NCBI GenBank assembly: GCA_052289195.1
Contig: DAWAJD010000021.1
Location: 1 to 39,298, forward strand
Direction: 5' to 3'
DNA from: UBA4644 sp900555855
GTDB taxonomy: Bacteria > Bacillota > Clostridia > Oscillospirales > Butyricicoccaceae
DNA length: 39,298 nt
Below, one piece after another: positions 30,982-39,298 of this stretch (its first letter is position 1; every line of letters starts with the position of its first letter). The position numbers and the translations under genes were made by a program. The notes under the pieces are model-generated. The model worked only from the letters and a program-made list of their open reading frames with translations, was not told the DNA's origin and did not search any database.

Positions 30982-33702
30982 TTATTTCCCGCAGCAATGC
31001 TTATATTTCTTGCCGCTGCCGCAGGGGCAGGGATCGTTGCGGCCCACCTTGACGCCCTTGCGGACGGGGCGGCGCTGGAGCGTGCCGTCGCCGGAGGTGC
31101 CCGTCTCCTTGGCCACCTGCTCCCGCTTCATATTCACCTGGGCCAGGAAGATCCGGGAGGCCACGGTGGCTTTGATATCGTCTACCATGCCCTCGAACAT
31201 CTCAAAGCCGATCTTTTTATACTGATCCAGCGGGTTCACCTGGGCGTAGGCATTCAGGCCGATGCCCCGGCGCATTTCGCTCATGGCGTCGATGTGGTCG
31301 ATCCACTTTTCGTCCACGGTGCGCAGCAGGACGACCCGCTCCAGCTCCCGCATGATCTCCGCGCCCAGCGCCTGCTCCTTGGCGTTATAGACCTTATTGG
31401 CCCGCTCCTGCAGCCAGGCGATGGCCTCCTCCGGCGTCATACCCTCCAGCCGGACGGCCAGCGAGGTGGTCTCCTCCGGTGCGATGAACAAGCGGGTATA
31501 ATGGGCGGCGATCTGGCTGGCCGCCAGCTTTTCCAGCGTCTTGTGGCCGGCCGCGGCGGAATGGACCTCCTGCTCGATCTCGAAGCGGACCATGCCCCGG
31601 ACCTGCTCCTGCACATCCATGCCGTCCAGCACCTGCATCCGCTGGCCATAGATCAGCTCCCGCTGATGGTTCATTACATCGTCATATTCCAAAACGGACT
31701 TTCGGGACTGATAATGGATGCCCTCCACCCGGGTCTGGGCGCTCTCGATGGCGTTGGAGAGGATGCGGGCGTTGATGGGCTCGTCCTCGGGGACCTTCAG
31801 GGTGGCGATGATGGACTGCACCCGGCTGCCGCCGAAGCGGCGCATCAGATCATCCTCCAACGAAAGGAAGAAGGTGCTTTCGCCCGGGTCGCCCTGGCGG
31901 CCCGCCCGGCCCCGGAGCTGATTGTCGATGCGGCGGGACTCGTGGCGCTCGGTGCCGATGATGCAGAGCCCGCCCGCCTGCCGGACCCGGTCCGCGTCGG
32001 CGCGGATGCTCTCCTTGTACTGCTCCAGCTTCTGGCGGAACAGCGTCCGGGCCTCCAGGATCTGGGCGTCGTCCGTCTGGGCATAGCCGGCGGCCTCCGC
32101 GATGATCTCATCGGAATAGCCCGCTCTGGCCAGCTCGTCCTTGGCCATATAGGAGGCGTTGCCGCCCAGCATGATGTCCGTGCCGCGGCCCGCCATGTTG
32201 GTGGCGATGGTAATGGCGCCGGGCCGGCCCGCCTGGGCCACGATCATGGCCTCCTTGTCGTGGTGCTTGGCGTTGAGCACCTGATGCCGGATGCCCTCCC
32301 GCTTCAGCAGGGAGGAAAGCAGCTCGCTCTTTTCGATGGAGATCGTGCCCACCAGCACCGGCTGCTCCTTTTCGTGGCAGGCCCGGATCTTGCGGAGGAT
32401 GGCCTGATACTTGCCCTTTTCCGTGAGATAGACCTGATCCTCATGGTCCTTCCGGATCATGGGCTTGTTGGTGGGGATCTCGATCACATCCAGCGCATAG
32501 GTCCCCCGGAACTCCGCCTCCTCCGTCAGCGCCGTACCGGTCATGCCGGAGAGCTTGGGATACATCCGGAAGTAATTCTGGAAGGTGATGGTGGCCAGCG
32601 TCCGGCTCTCCCGCTTGACCTCCACGCCCTCCTTGGCCTCGATGGCCTGATGCAGGCCCTCGGAATAGCGGCGGCCCAGCATCAGGCGGCCGGTGAACTC
32701 ATCCACGATGATGATCTGCCCGTCCTGGACTACATAGTCGGTGTCCCGCTTCATACAGCCGTGGGCCTTGATGGCCTGATTGATATGGTGCAGCAGGGTG
32801 GCGTTTTCCGGGTCGGAAAGGTTGCCGCAGCCGAAATACTTCTCCGCCTTGGCAACGCCCCGGGGGGTGATGGTGGCCGTGTTGGCCTTTTCGTCCACGA
32901 TATAGTCGGCAGGGATGTCCTCCTGGCTCTCCTTTTCGTCCACCTCCACCAGCTTCAGGGGCGTCAGCGTCCGGGCAAAGAGATCCGCCTGCCGGTAAAG
33001 GTCGGTGGATTTGTCGCCCTGGCCGGAGATGATCAGCGGCGTCCGGGCCTCGTCGATGAGGATGGAGTCCACCTCGTCCACCACGGCGAAGTGGAAGGGC
33101 CGCTGGACCATGTCCTGCTTGAAGATGCACATATTGTCCCGCAGGTAGTCGAAGCCCATCTCGTTATTGGTGCCGTAGGTCACATCGGCGGCATAGGCCG
33201 CCCGGCGCTGCTCCTTATCCAGATCGTGGATGATGATGCCGCAGGAAAGGCCCATGAAGCGGTAAACATTGCCCATCATCTCGCCCTGATATTTGGCCAG
33301 ATAGTCGTTGACGGTGACGATATGCACGCCCTTGCCCGTCAGCCCGTTGAGATAGGCGGGCAGGGTGGAGGTCAGGGTCTTGCCCTCGCCGGTCTTCATC
33401 TCGGCGATGCGGCCCTGATGGAGGATGATGCCGCCGATGAGCTGCACCCGGAAGGGAAACTCGCCCAGCACCCGCCGGTCGGCCTCCCGCATGGCGGCAA
33501 AGGCCTCGGGCAGCAGCTCGTCCAGCGTCTCGCCGCCTGCCAGCCGCTCCCGGAACCAGGGGGTCTTGGCCTGAAGCTGCGCGTCTGTCAGGGCGGCATA
33601 TTCCGGCTCCAGCGCCTCGATCTTTTCCACCAGCGGCAAAATGCGCTTGATCTCCCGGGAGGAGGTGTCGCCGAAAAGCTTTTTCATCAGACTGGTTGCC
33701 AT
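30982..33702 (-). CDS. secA: Preprotein translocase ATPase SecA
   Basis: The 906-residue motor protein drives exported proteins through SecYEG. Walker A (MKTGEGKTLTS) lies near residue 104, the DEAD-like VVDEVDSILIDEARTPLIISG near 208, TNMAGRGTDIMLGG in the second motor domain, and the zinc tail DPCPCGSGKKYKHCCGK at the end. All domains are present and length is normal for Firmicutes. AAGGAAG before the ATG. Divergent from the YcxB-like gene. Confidence 0.98.
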   Translation of the reverse strand: MATSLMKKLFGDTSSREIKRILPLVEKIEALEPEYAALTDAQLQAKTPWFRERLAGGETLDELLPEAFAAMREADRRVLGEFPFRVQLIGGIILHQGRIAEMKTGEGKTLTSTLPAYLNGLTGKGVHIVTVNDYLAKYQGEMMGNVYRFMGLSCGIIIHDLDKEQRRAAYAADVTYGTNNEMGFDYLRDNMCIFKQDMVQRPFHFAVVDEVDSILIDEARTPLIISGQGDKSTDLYRQADLFARTLTPLKLVEVDEKESQEDIPADYIVDEKANTATITPRGVAKAEKYFGCGNLSDPENATLLHHINQAIKAHGCMKRDTDYVVQDGQIIIVDEFTGRLMLGRRYSEGLHQAIEAKEGVEVKRESRTLATITFQNYFRMYPKLSGMTGTALTEEAEFRGTYALDVIEIPTNKPMIRKDHEDQVYLTEKGKYQAILRKIRACHEKEQPVLVGTISIEKSELLSSLLKREGIRHQVLNAKHHDKEAMIVAQAGRPGAITIATNMAGRGTDIMLGGNASYMAKDELARAGYSDEIIAEAAGYAQTDDAQILEARTLFRQKLEQYKESIRADADRVRQAGGLCIIGTERHESRRIDNQLRGRAGRQGDPGESTFFLSLEDDLMRRFGGSRVQSIIATLKVPEDEPINARILSNAIESAQTRVEGIHYQSRKSVLEYDDVMNHQRELIYGQRMQVLDGMDVQEQVRGMVRFEIEQEVHSAAAGHKTLEKLAASQIAAHYTRLFIAPEETTSLAVRLEGMTPEEAIAWLQERANKVYNAKEQALGAEIMRELERVVLLRTVDEKWIDHIDAMSEMRRGIGLNAYAQVNPLDQYKKIGFEMFEGMVDDIKATVASRIFLAQVNMKREQVAKETGTSGDGTLQRRPVRKGVKVGRNDPCPCGSGKKYKHCCGK

Positions 33703-33786
33703 TGCAAAACTTCCTTTCAGAAGAGAAACCTCTTAAAATCCTTTTTATTTTACCACAGCCTTCGCCGAAAAGAAAGCAGAAACCGG

Positions 33787-33815
33787 TTGTTGCGGGCGGG
33801 TTTTTGTGCTATACT
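33787..33815 (+). promoter_or_regulatory. Promoter of the YcxB-like gene
   Basis: TTGTTG (33787) and TATACT (33810) are separated by 17 bases, 45 bases before the start codon. Confidence 0.7.
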
Positions 33816-33859
33816 GATGAACAAAGCGTGAATCTTTCGGCAAAAAGGAGGGTGCTTCC

Positions 33860-34384
33860 ATGAAGCTGCAATACATCGTACATACCACCTGGGATGAAAA
33901 GGCCATGACGGCCTATGCCGCCGTCATTCAGGCGGGGCAGTCCACGCCCCTTTCCCGAACGGTCTCCCGGGTGGTGGCGCTGGCGATCCTGGCCTTCGGC
34001 GTGACGGTGATGCTCGTCCGGGGCTTTCAGCTGGTGCATTCGTTTATCCTGCTCATCGGCCTGCTGCTGCTGTTTTCCCAGCCCATGGGGCTGGCCCGGT
34101 CCCGCCGCCGTCTGATGCGGGCGCTGGGCGGCAAGCGCCAGCAGGTGGATTACCGCTTCGGGGAAAACGGCTTCGACGCCGCCCCCGCCGGCGGCGCGGC
34201 GGAGCATCTGAGCTACGGCGCCCTGACCCGTCTGGTGGAGACGAAGGATTATCTCTTCCTCTTCGTCGGCCCCGGCAAGGCCCACATCCTGGGCAAGGGC
34301 GACTTTACCCAGGGCGACAGCGCCGGCCTGCTGGCCTTTTTGGCGGAAAAAACCGGCAAGCAGCCGGAGAAGCTGGAGCTTTGA
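33860..34384 (+). CDS. YcxB-like membrane protein
   Basis: The 174-residue protein has a soluble N-terminus (about 1-33), two close hydrophobic helices (about 38-70: VVALAILAFGVTVMLV and FILLIGLLLLFSQP) and a C-terminal soluble domain (YRFGENGFDA...LSYGALTRLVETKDYLFLFVGPGKAHIL) that matches the YcxB-like C-terminal domain, a PH-like fold. Function in the family is unknown. An AAGGAGG site lies seven bases upstream. It is followed in four bases by the methyltransferase gene. Confidence 0.82.
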   Translation: MKLQYIVHTTWDEKAMTAYAAVIQAGQSTPLSRTVSRVVALAILAFGVTVMLVRGFQLVHSFILLIGLLLLFSQPMGLARSRRRLMRALGGKRQQVDYRFGENGFDAAPAGGAAEHLSYGALTRLVETKDYLFLFVGPGKAHILGKGDFTQGDSAGLLAFLAEKTGKQPEKLEL

Positions 34385-34387
34385 GCC

Positions 34388-35389
34388 ATGGCAGACTATG
34401 TGCTGCTGCCCCATCCGGGCCACGGGCGGCTCTATCTCTCCGGGGCCTTTTCCGCCGCCGCGGCGGAGCTTTCCGCGCTGGTGCCGGAGCTGACGGTTGC
34501 GGAGACCGCCCTCTGCGGCGCGCCGGCCTATGCCCTTTCCCTGCCCCGGCCGCTGACGGAGGCGCAGCTCCGCGCCCTTGCGGCAAGCTCGCTTTTTTAC
34601 GCCCTGTTCCTGCGGGAGGGGGCGCTTCTGCTCCCGGTGGAGCCGCCGGAATGGCGGGCCATGCCCGACGAGCTGAACACCATCCTGAAATATCCCGGCA
34701 AGACCAACGAGCGCTTCACCCGGCTGCTGGTCCATCTGGCGGCGGCCGCGGCGGCGCGTCTGCGGCCTGTCCCCACGCTGCTGGATCCCATGTGCGGACA
34801 GGGGACCACCCTGTTTGAGGCCGCCATCCGCGGCTGGAACGCCATCGGTGTGGAGACGCTGGAGCAGCCGCTGCACAAGGGACAGGTCTATTTTGAACGC
34901 TATCTGAAGACGGGCCGCTATAAGCACAAGCTCCGGGAGGAGCCTATCGTCCGGGAGGGCAAGCGGCTGGGCCGCGCCGTACAGGCGGAGTATGCCCTCT
35001 CCCGGGCGGCCTGGCAGGCGGAGGAGACCCGCTTTATCCGCTTTGTCCGGGGCGACGCCGCCCAGTGCGGCCTGCTTTTGCCCCGGGGCTGCGCCGATGT
35101 TTTGGCCTGCGACCTGCCCTATGGCGTGCAGCACGGCGCCTCCGGCAGGGAGGGCCTCCGGCGGGACGCCGCCGCGCTGACGGCCCAATGTGCGCCGGGC
35201 TGGTTTTCCGCCCTGCGGCCCGGCGGTGGGCTGGCGCTGGCCTATAACTGCCATACCACCCGGCGGGACGCGCTGGAGCGGGCGCTGCGCATGGCGGGCT
35301 TTGCCGTCCTGCCGCCCATCCCCGGGCTGGAGCACCGGGTGGATCAGGCCATCCTGCGGGATGTGATCCAGGCGCAGAAGCCGCTGTAA
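34388..35389 (+). CDS. Trm11-like SAM-dependent RNA methyltransferase
   Basis: The 333-residue protein has an N-terminal domain (about 1-115) of unclear fold and a Rossmann-type methyltransferase: DPMCGQGTTLFEAAIRGWNAIGVE (SAM-binding motif I and II at about 137-160) and the catalytic-type motif CDLPYGVQHG near 237. This resembles Trm11/TrmG10-type enzymes that methylate guanosine in tRNA; the usual motif is DPPY or NPPY, here DLPY. A THUMP domain is not clear. It follows the YcxB-like gene by three bases, so the two are likely co-transcribed. Confidence 0.8.
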   Translation: MADYVLLPHPGHGRLYLSGAFSAAAAELSALVPELTVAETALCGAPAYALSLPRPLTEAQLRALAASSLFYALFLREGALLLPVEPPEWRAMPDELNTILKYPGKTNERFTRLLVHLAAAAAARLRPVPTLLDPMCGQGTTLFEAAIRGWNAIGVETLEQPLHKGQVYFERYLKTGRYKHKLREEPIVREGKRLGRAVQAEYALSRAAWQAEETRFIRFVRGDAAQCGLLLPRGCADVLACDLPYGVQHGASGREGLRRDAAALTAQCAPGWFSALRPGGGLALAYNCHTTRRDALERALRMAGFAVLPPIPGLEHRVDQAILRDVIQAQKPL

Positions 35390-35394
35390 TGCCG

Positions 35395-35422
35395 TTGTTT
35401 TCAAAACAAATCGTAATATATC
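35395..35422 (+). promoter_or_regulatory. Possible promoter of the M20 peptidase gene
   Basis: TTGTTT, 16 bases, TATATC. The first part lies in a perfect palindrome TTGTTTTCAAAACAA (35395-35409), a possible operator. Confidence 0.4.
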
Positions 35423-35453
35423 TTGCATTTATTCCAAAAAGGAGAGCGAAATT

Positions 35454-36641
35454 ATGGATTTTCAGAAGCAAGCGGAGTCCATCCGCGATGAAATGATCGC
35501 CATCCGCCGGGAGCTGCATCAGCACCCCGAGCTGGGCACTCAGGAGCATGAGACCCACCGGCGCATCTGCGCCCTGCTGGACGCCTGGGGCATCGAGCAT
35601 CAGACGATCGCCGACACGGGCATCCTGGGCATCATCCGGGGCGGCAAGCCCGGCAACTGCGTGGGCATCCGGGCGGATATGGACGCCCTGCCCCTGCAGG
35701 AGGACCGGGACCGGAGCTACTGCTCCAAAAACGACGGCGTCATGCACGCCTGCGGCCACGATGTGCACATGACCGTCCTGCTGGGCGTGGCAAAGCTGTG
35801 CAAGGAGATGCAGGCGGAGCTTCCCGGCACGGTGAAGCTGTTTTTCCAGCCCGCCGAGGAGACCGTTGGCGGCGGCGAGCGCATGGTGCAGCAGGGCTGC
35901 TGCGAAAACCCCAAGGTGGATTATTCCATCGGCCTCCATGTCCAACCCTATATGGACGCCGGCAATGTGGAGCTGCGCTACGGCCAGCTGAACGCCTCCT
36001 GTGATACCGTCACCATCGTGGTCCACGGCAAGGCCGGCCACGGCGCTTATCCCGAGCGGGGCGTAGACGCCATCGTGGCCGCCGCCGGCATCATCTCCGG
36101 CCTGCAGACCTTCGTCAGCCGCAACATCAGTCCCCTGAACAACGCCGTCCTCACCATCGGCACCATTCAGGGCGGCGCAAAGAGCAACATCGTGGCCGAT
36201 CAGGTGAAGATGACGGGCACGCTGCGGACGCTGGATCCCGAGACCCGCGTCTTTGCCCGGGACCGGATCACCGCCATCGCGCAGGGCATCGCCCAGGGCT
36301 ATGGCTGCACGGCCGATGTGGATGTGGAATGGGGCTATGCCGCCCTGATCAACACCGATGCGGTGGTGGATGTGATGAAGGAATGCGCCGAGGAGATGCT
36401 GGGCCGGGAGCATGTGCTCATGAAGCAGTTCCCGTCGCTGGGCGGCGAGGATTTCTCCTACTTCATCGACGGCTCCGCCCACGGCGGCGCGTTTTATCAC
36501 CTGGGCTGCGGCAGCAGCGCCAAGGGCATCACCGCCGCTCTGCACAACCAGCAGTTTGATGTGGACGAAAGCTGCATCCCCGTGGGCATCGCCCTGCAGA
36601 TGAAGATCCTCCTGAAGCTGCTCACCCGGGAAGAAAAGTAA
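35454..36641 (+). CDS. M20 family metallopeptidase (M20D amidohydrolase)
   Basis: The 395-residue enzyme has the M20D motifs: RRELHQHPELG near 19, GIRADMDALPLQE near 72, MHACGHDVHMT near 97, FFQPAEETVGGGERM near 130, and SLGGEDFSYF near 328. These bind two metal ions and the substrate carboxylate. The family includes hippurate hydrolases, N-acetyl-diaminopimelate deacetylases and indole-acetyl amino acid hydrolases; the substrate cannot be told from sequence. AAGGAG lies ten bases upstream. Length is normal. Confidence 0.93.
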   Translation: MDFQKQAESIRDEMIAIRRELHQHPELGTQEHETHRRICALLDAWGIEHQTIADTGILGIIRGGKPGNCVGIRADMDALPLQEDRDRSYCSKNDGVMHACGHDVHMTVLLGVAKLCKEMQAELPGTVKLFFQPAEETVGGGERMVQQGCCENPKVDYSIGLHVQPYMDAGNVELRYGQLNASCDTVTIVVHGKAGHGAYPERGVDAIVAAAGIISGLQTFVSRNISPLNNAVLTIGTIQGGAKSNIVADQVKMTGTLRTLDPETRVFARDRITAIAQGIAQGYGCTADVDVEWGYAALINTDAVVDVMKECAEEMLGREHVLMKQFPSLGGEDFSYFIDGSAHGGAFYHLGCGSSAKGITAALHNQQFDVDESCIPVGIALQMKILLKLLTREEK

Positions 36642-36664
36642 AAAAACCACCCAGAAAGCAAAGC

Positions 36665-36692
36665 TCGGGCCGCCCCCTGCGGGGCGGCCCGA
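36665..36692. terminator. Bidirectional terminator between M20 and SLH genes
   Basis: A perfect 12-bp stem TCGGGCCGCCCC/GGGGCGGCCCGA with a four-base loop. T-rich tracts follow on both sides, more weakly on the right. It lies between two convergent genes. Confidence 0.75.
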
Positions 36693-36710
36693 TGTTCTGT
36701 TCTCTGCCGG

Positions 36711-39026
36711 TCAGTTGCGGACGGGGCGAAGATCCCGGTTGAAGAGATACAGCTTCTGGTTCGTATAGGGATTGATGGCGGGAACGAAGGTATAGGGGAG
36801 GTTTTCCGTGGGATCGGTAAACTCGTTGTAGTTGCCCAGGCGGCGGCCGGTGACCCAAACCCGCTCGCCGGGACGGAGGGCGGCGTTGACCACGGTGCCG
36901 GCGGCGGGATCCAGGCAGAAGATGGAATAATCCTCCGCCGTGACCTGATACCAGCCGATCTGGTGGGCATAAACGCTGCGCTCCGCCACGATGATGGCCT
37001 GCTCGATGGTGCAGGTGCCGTTGGGGGCGAGGGTGGTGGCGGTGGTGCCGGTGATCAGGCCCAGGGCGTTCATAAAGGCCATGGGCTCCTTGGCCCAGCT
37101 CTGGATCTGGCCGTTGTCCTTGTAGGAGGCCAGCTTGGAGGTGTAGCTGGTATAGGCATAATCAGAGTTCTTTTCCACATAGCGCAGGGTGCGGTAGAGG
37201 AAGGCGGCCATCTGCTGCCGGGTCAGCGTGCCGCCCGGCTGGAAGGTGGTGGCGGTAACGCCGGTGGTGATGCCGGCGGCATAGGCCTTGCGCACATAGG
37301 CGTTGTCCGTATCGGTAAAGGTGCCGGCGGGGGCGGGGGCGATGCTCTTGCCCGTCAGCGTCTCGGCCAGGCGAACGGCCACGGCGCAGAACTGCAGGCG
37401 GGTGATGTTTTTCGTATAGTCGCCGCCCAGCAGCGCCGTATCCAGCAGCTCGTCGTTAAGGGCCAGATTCACATCGCTCTGGGCCCAGGCGCTGGTTTTT
37501 GCGTCGCTCCTGCGGCGGACGGTGAACATCCCCGGCTGGACCTCCGTGCTGCTCAGGGCCAGCGTCTCCTGCATCTTCAGCATGGCGTTGACCTCCGCCT
37601 GATACTGGGCCAGGCTCATGCCCGTGCCGGAGAGGGCCACCTCCCTGGCGGTGAGATGCTGCTGGATCTCGCGGGAGGATTTTCCGCAGGTCTGGCAGCT
37701 GAGCCAGTAGACCTGTTCGCCTGCGGCGTTGACGCCGATATAGGCGCTGTCATTGGGCAGCTCGGCATAATACTGCCCGTTATGGAGCTTTTCCGCCATG
37801 GAGATGGTGTTGGCGATGTATTCCGTCTGGGCCACATGGTTGGCGTTGCGCTCGCATTTGCCGCAGATGTCGCAGGAATAATACCACCGCTGGGCGGTGC
37901 GGCAGTCGGAATAGGTATAGGCCCGGTCGGCCGAGCGGATCTGCCGTGTGTATTTGTGGCTGGTACACCATTCCTTGGCAGCGGAGGCCCCGGCCCTCTG
38001 CGCGGCATACACATCGCTGCCGGAATAGGCCTTGATGGTGTAGGGGATGATATAGCCCCGCTCGTTCAGCGCCGCCTTGAGGGCGGGGACGGCGGCCTCG
38101 GGGATCAACAGCGTGGTGGCTGCGGTATAAAAGGGCTTGTCGCTGCGGGATTCGAAAAGGAAGCTGCGGTCCAGGGGGCTGCGCAGCGCGTCGTCCATCC
38201 GCTGGATGAAGGTGTAGGCATCCACCTTGCTGCTCAGCCAGACCTCCTTCACATAGCGGGTGAGGGTGAGCAGCAGGGGGAAGGATTCGGCGCAGTAGGT
38301 GTTGTAAAAGGCGCTGTCGTCTGCGTCCAGAATGACGGTCCCCATATTTTCATAGTCATCCAGACAGGAAAGGTCATAGCCCTCGCCCTTGTTGGAGCCG
38401 TCCAGCGTGACCACCTTGGTGGCAAGGGCCGTCAGGTCGTTCCGGTCGGCCTCGGCCTGGGTGACGGAGGGATACATGGCCCGGCGGGTGGTGGCCAGCG
38501 CAGAGGCGTTCGCCGCCTGCTCCACCTCCAGCTCCGCCTTTTCCGTCTCGCTGAGCCGCTGGCCCGGGATGGTCAGGCTCACCTGCAGCGTGGGAAAATA
38601 GGCCGCGCTGGTGCGCACCGTGGCGGGCACGCCGTTAACGGTGGCGGAGAAGGTGTCCGGCCCCACCACATAGTCGCTGCCCTTGTAATTGGCGCAGTAG
38701 CCCTTGGTGGTGTCAAAGGCCAGCTTCACATTGACCAGATAGGTGGTTCCGGCGCGGAACAGAGATTCGTCGTCGTCAGTGATCACATCGTCGCCCTGCC
38801 ACTCGGTATATTGAACGGTGGCACCGTTGGCCATCAGGTCGATGCTCCCGCTTTTGATGGATTTGACGGTGACCTGCGTCTCCATCTCATTGGGATCGCC
38901 CGCCTTGGGCAGCTCGATGACGATGTCCACGCTCTTGAGCCTTGTCACCGCCGCAAACGCCGCCGTGGGCAGCAGCGTAAGGACCATGGCAAGACAGAGC
39001 AGCATACTGAGCAGTCGTTTCTTCAT
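36711..39026 (-). CDS. Secreted S-layer homology (SLH) domain protein
   Basis: The 771-residue protein starts with a signal peptide (MKKRLLSMLLCLAMVLTLLPTAAFA, about 1-25). Then comes an Ig-like beta region (about 27-160), a mostly helical region, a cysteine-rich part with YYSCDICGKC (near 385) and YWLSCQTCGKSS (near 443), and two SLH repeats (about 538-605: ITRLQFCAVAVRLAE... TFQPGGTLTRQQMAAFLYRTL; about 625-685: SYKDNGQIQSWAK... IEQAIIVAERSV) that bind cell-wall polymers. It ends with a short all-beta domain. The ATG 39026 has AGGAGGAG upstream; a longer frame upstream has no such site. The role is likely cell-surface; the enzyme activity, if any, is not recognised. Confidence 0.85.
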   Translation of the reverse strand: MKKRLLSMLLCLAMVLTLLPTAAFAAVTRLKSVDIVIELPKAGDPNEMETQVTVKSIKSGSIDLMANGATVQYTEWQGDDVITDDDESLFRAGTTYLVNVKLAFDTTKGYCANYKGSDYVVGPDTFSATVNGVPATVRTSAAYFPTLQVSLTIPGQRLSETEKAELEVEQAANASALATTRRAMYPSVTQAEADRNDLTALATKVVTLDGSNKGEGYDLSCLDDYENMGTVILDADDSAFYNTYCAESFPLLLTLTRYVKEVWLSSKVDAYTFIQRMDDALRSPLDRSFLFESRSDKPFYTAATTLLIPEAAVPALKAALNERGYIIPYTIKAYSGSDVYAAQRAGASAAKEWCTSHKYTRQIRSADRAYTYSDCRTAQRWYYSCDICGKCERNANHVAQTEYIANTISMAEKLHNGQYYAELPNDSAYIGVNAAGEQVYWLSCQTCGKSSREIQQHLTAREVALSGTGMSLAQYQAEVNAMLKMQETLALSSTEVQPGMFTVRRRSDAKTSAWAQSDVNLALNDELLDTALLGGDYTKNITRLQFCAVAVRLAETLTGKSIAPAPAGTFTDTDNAYVRKAYAAGITTGVTATTFQPGGTLTRQQMAAFLYRTLRYVEKNSDYAYTSYTSKLASYKDNGQIQSWAKEPMAFMNALGLITGTTATTLAPNGTCTIEQAIIVAERSVYAHQIGWYQVTAEDYSIFCLDPAAGTVVNAALRPGERVWVTGRRLGNYNEFTDPTENLPYTFVPAINPYTNQKLYLFNRDLRPVRN

Positions 39027-39164
39027 GGGATCTCTCCTCCTGTTAAAATAAAATTCAACAGCTACAGCATAGCACTTTTTTCCCGTTTTTGCCGGCAGCG
39101 GCACGAAATGTCCTCTTTTCCGCCTGAAATGTGCAAAATCGCGGCGCGGGCGGCCTTCCCCCGT
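39027..39164. other. Leader of the SLH gene
   Basis: Contains the ribosome site GGAGGAG and, on the minus strand, a possible -10 (TATGCT) without a clear -35. No gene is seen. Confidence 0.5.
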
Positions 39165-39298
39165 CTTCCTCCCCCAGAGGGAACCCCCGTCCCCCGCAGG
39201 ACTTGCCCCCCTGTGCAAGGGGAGGTGGCGAACGAATGCGCTCCCTCCCCCGCCTTGCCTCCCCTGTGTAAGGGGAGGTGGCGAACGAATGTGAGCCG
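39165..39298. repeat. Two tandem-like copies of the GC-rich dispersed repeat
   Basis: Copies of CCCCTGTGyAAGGGGAGG followed by TGGCGAACGAATG start near 39210 and 39260, about 51 bases apart, with CCCCGTCCCCCGCAGGACTTG before the first. They share the core of the MITE-like element at 30.7-30.9 kb. The window ends inside the array, so its full length is not known. Confidence 0.7.

Noticed and set aside
30886..33831. 981-codon plus-strand frame across secA
   Set aside because: Antisense to secA with every SecA motif on the minus strand.

Overview
The window looks like chromosome from a spore-forming, anaerobic, high-GC member of the Clostridia, most like gut Oscillospiraceae. Evidence: dense Firmicutes-style ribosome binding sites (GGAGG), a spoVAC-spoVAD-spoVAE sporulation cluster, a SipW-type signal peptide protein, an S-layer homology (SLH) protein, and a Mrp-linked [NiFe]-hydrogenase operon in GC-rich DNA. 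One run of ten Ns near 26.3 kb marks an assembly gap.

Layout. (1) 1-1.46 kb is visibly AT-rich and carries a truncated OLD-like ATPase and a broken Fic-type gene fragment. It abuts the 3' end of ssrA (tmRNA), followed by smpB; this resembles a foreign island ending at an ssrA attachment site. (2) 2.6-4.2 kb: a CalY/TasA-like secreted protein fused to a beta-helix-like region, then a tandem 43-bp hairpin repeat. (3) 4.5-18.5 kb, minus strand: a self-contained hydrogenase locus. Transcription starts at hypF and runs hypF-hypC-hypD-hypE, then mbhK-mbhL-hypA-hypB-mbhA-B-C-D-E-F-G-H-M-J-N. The locus supplies maturation factors, Ni-Fe catalytic subunits, ferredoxin-like electron entry and a Mrp-type ion-translocating arm. 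The likely job is oxidation of reduced ferredoxin coupled to H2 production and Na+ or H+ export. (4) 18.6-23.2 kb, minus strand: a small unknown protein, a D-aminoacylase-like amidohydrolase, spoVAC-D-E (spoVAE appears frameshifted) and a VanY-like carboxypeptidase. (5) 23.3-26.7 kb: a small two-helix membrane protein, an HtrA protease with in-phase 11-bp repeats in its promoter, and an XRE repressor plus ImmA-type peptidase divergent from a promoter that runs into the assembly gap, with a Mor-like DNA-binding protein beyond it. (6) 26.8-36.6 kb: housekeeping and metabolic genes (metG, tatD, an orphan citC, secA on the minus strand, a YcxB-like protein, a Trm11-like methyltransferase, an M20 peptidase). 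(7) 36.7-39.0 kb: a large SLH-domain surface protein.

Dispersed GC-rich repeats built on a CTCCCCTGTGTAAGGGGAG core occur near 26.7, 30.7-30.9 and 39.2-39.3 kb; the middle one has near-perfect terminal inverted repeats and looks like a MITE. No tRNA genes, rRNA genes, CRISPR array or intact transposase were seen. The most interesting parts are the modular Mbh hydrogenase locus (with a six-cluster ferredoxin subunit and an apparent MbhH-MbhI fusion), the ssrA-island junction, the htrA promoter repeats, and the 30-bp-spaced operators of the XRE/ImmA pair.
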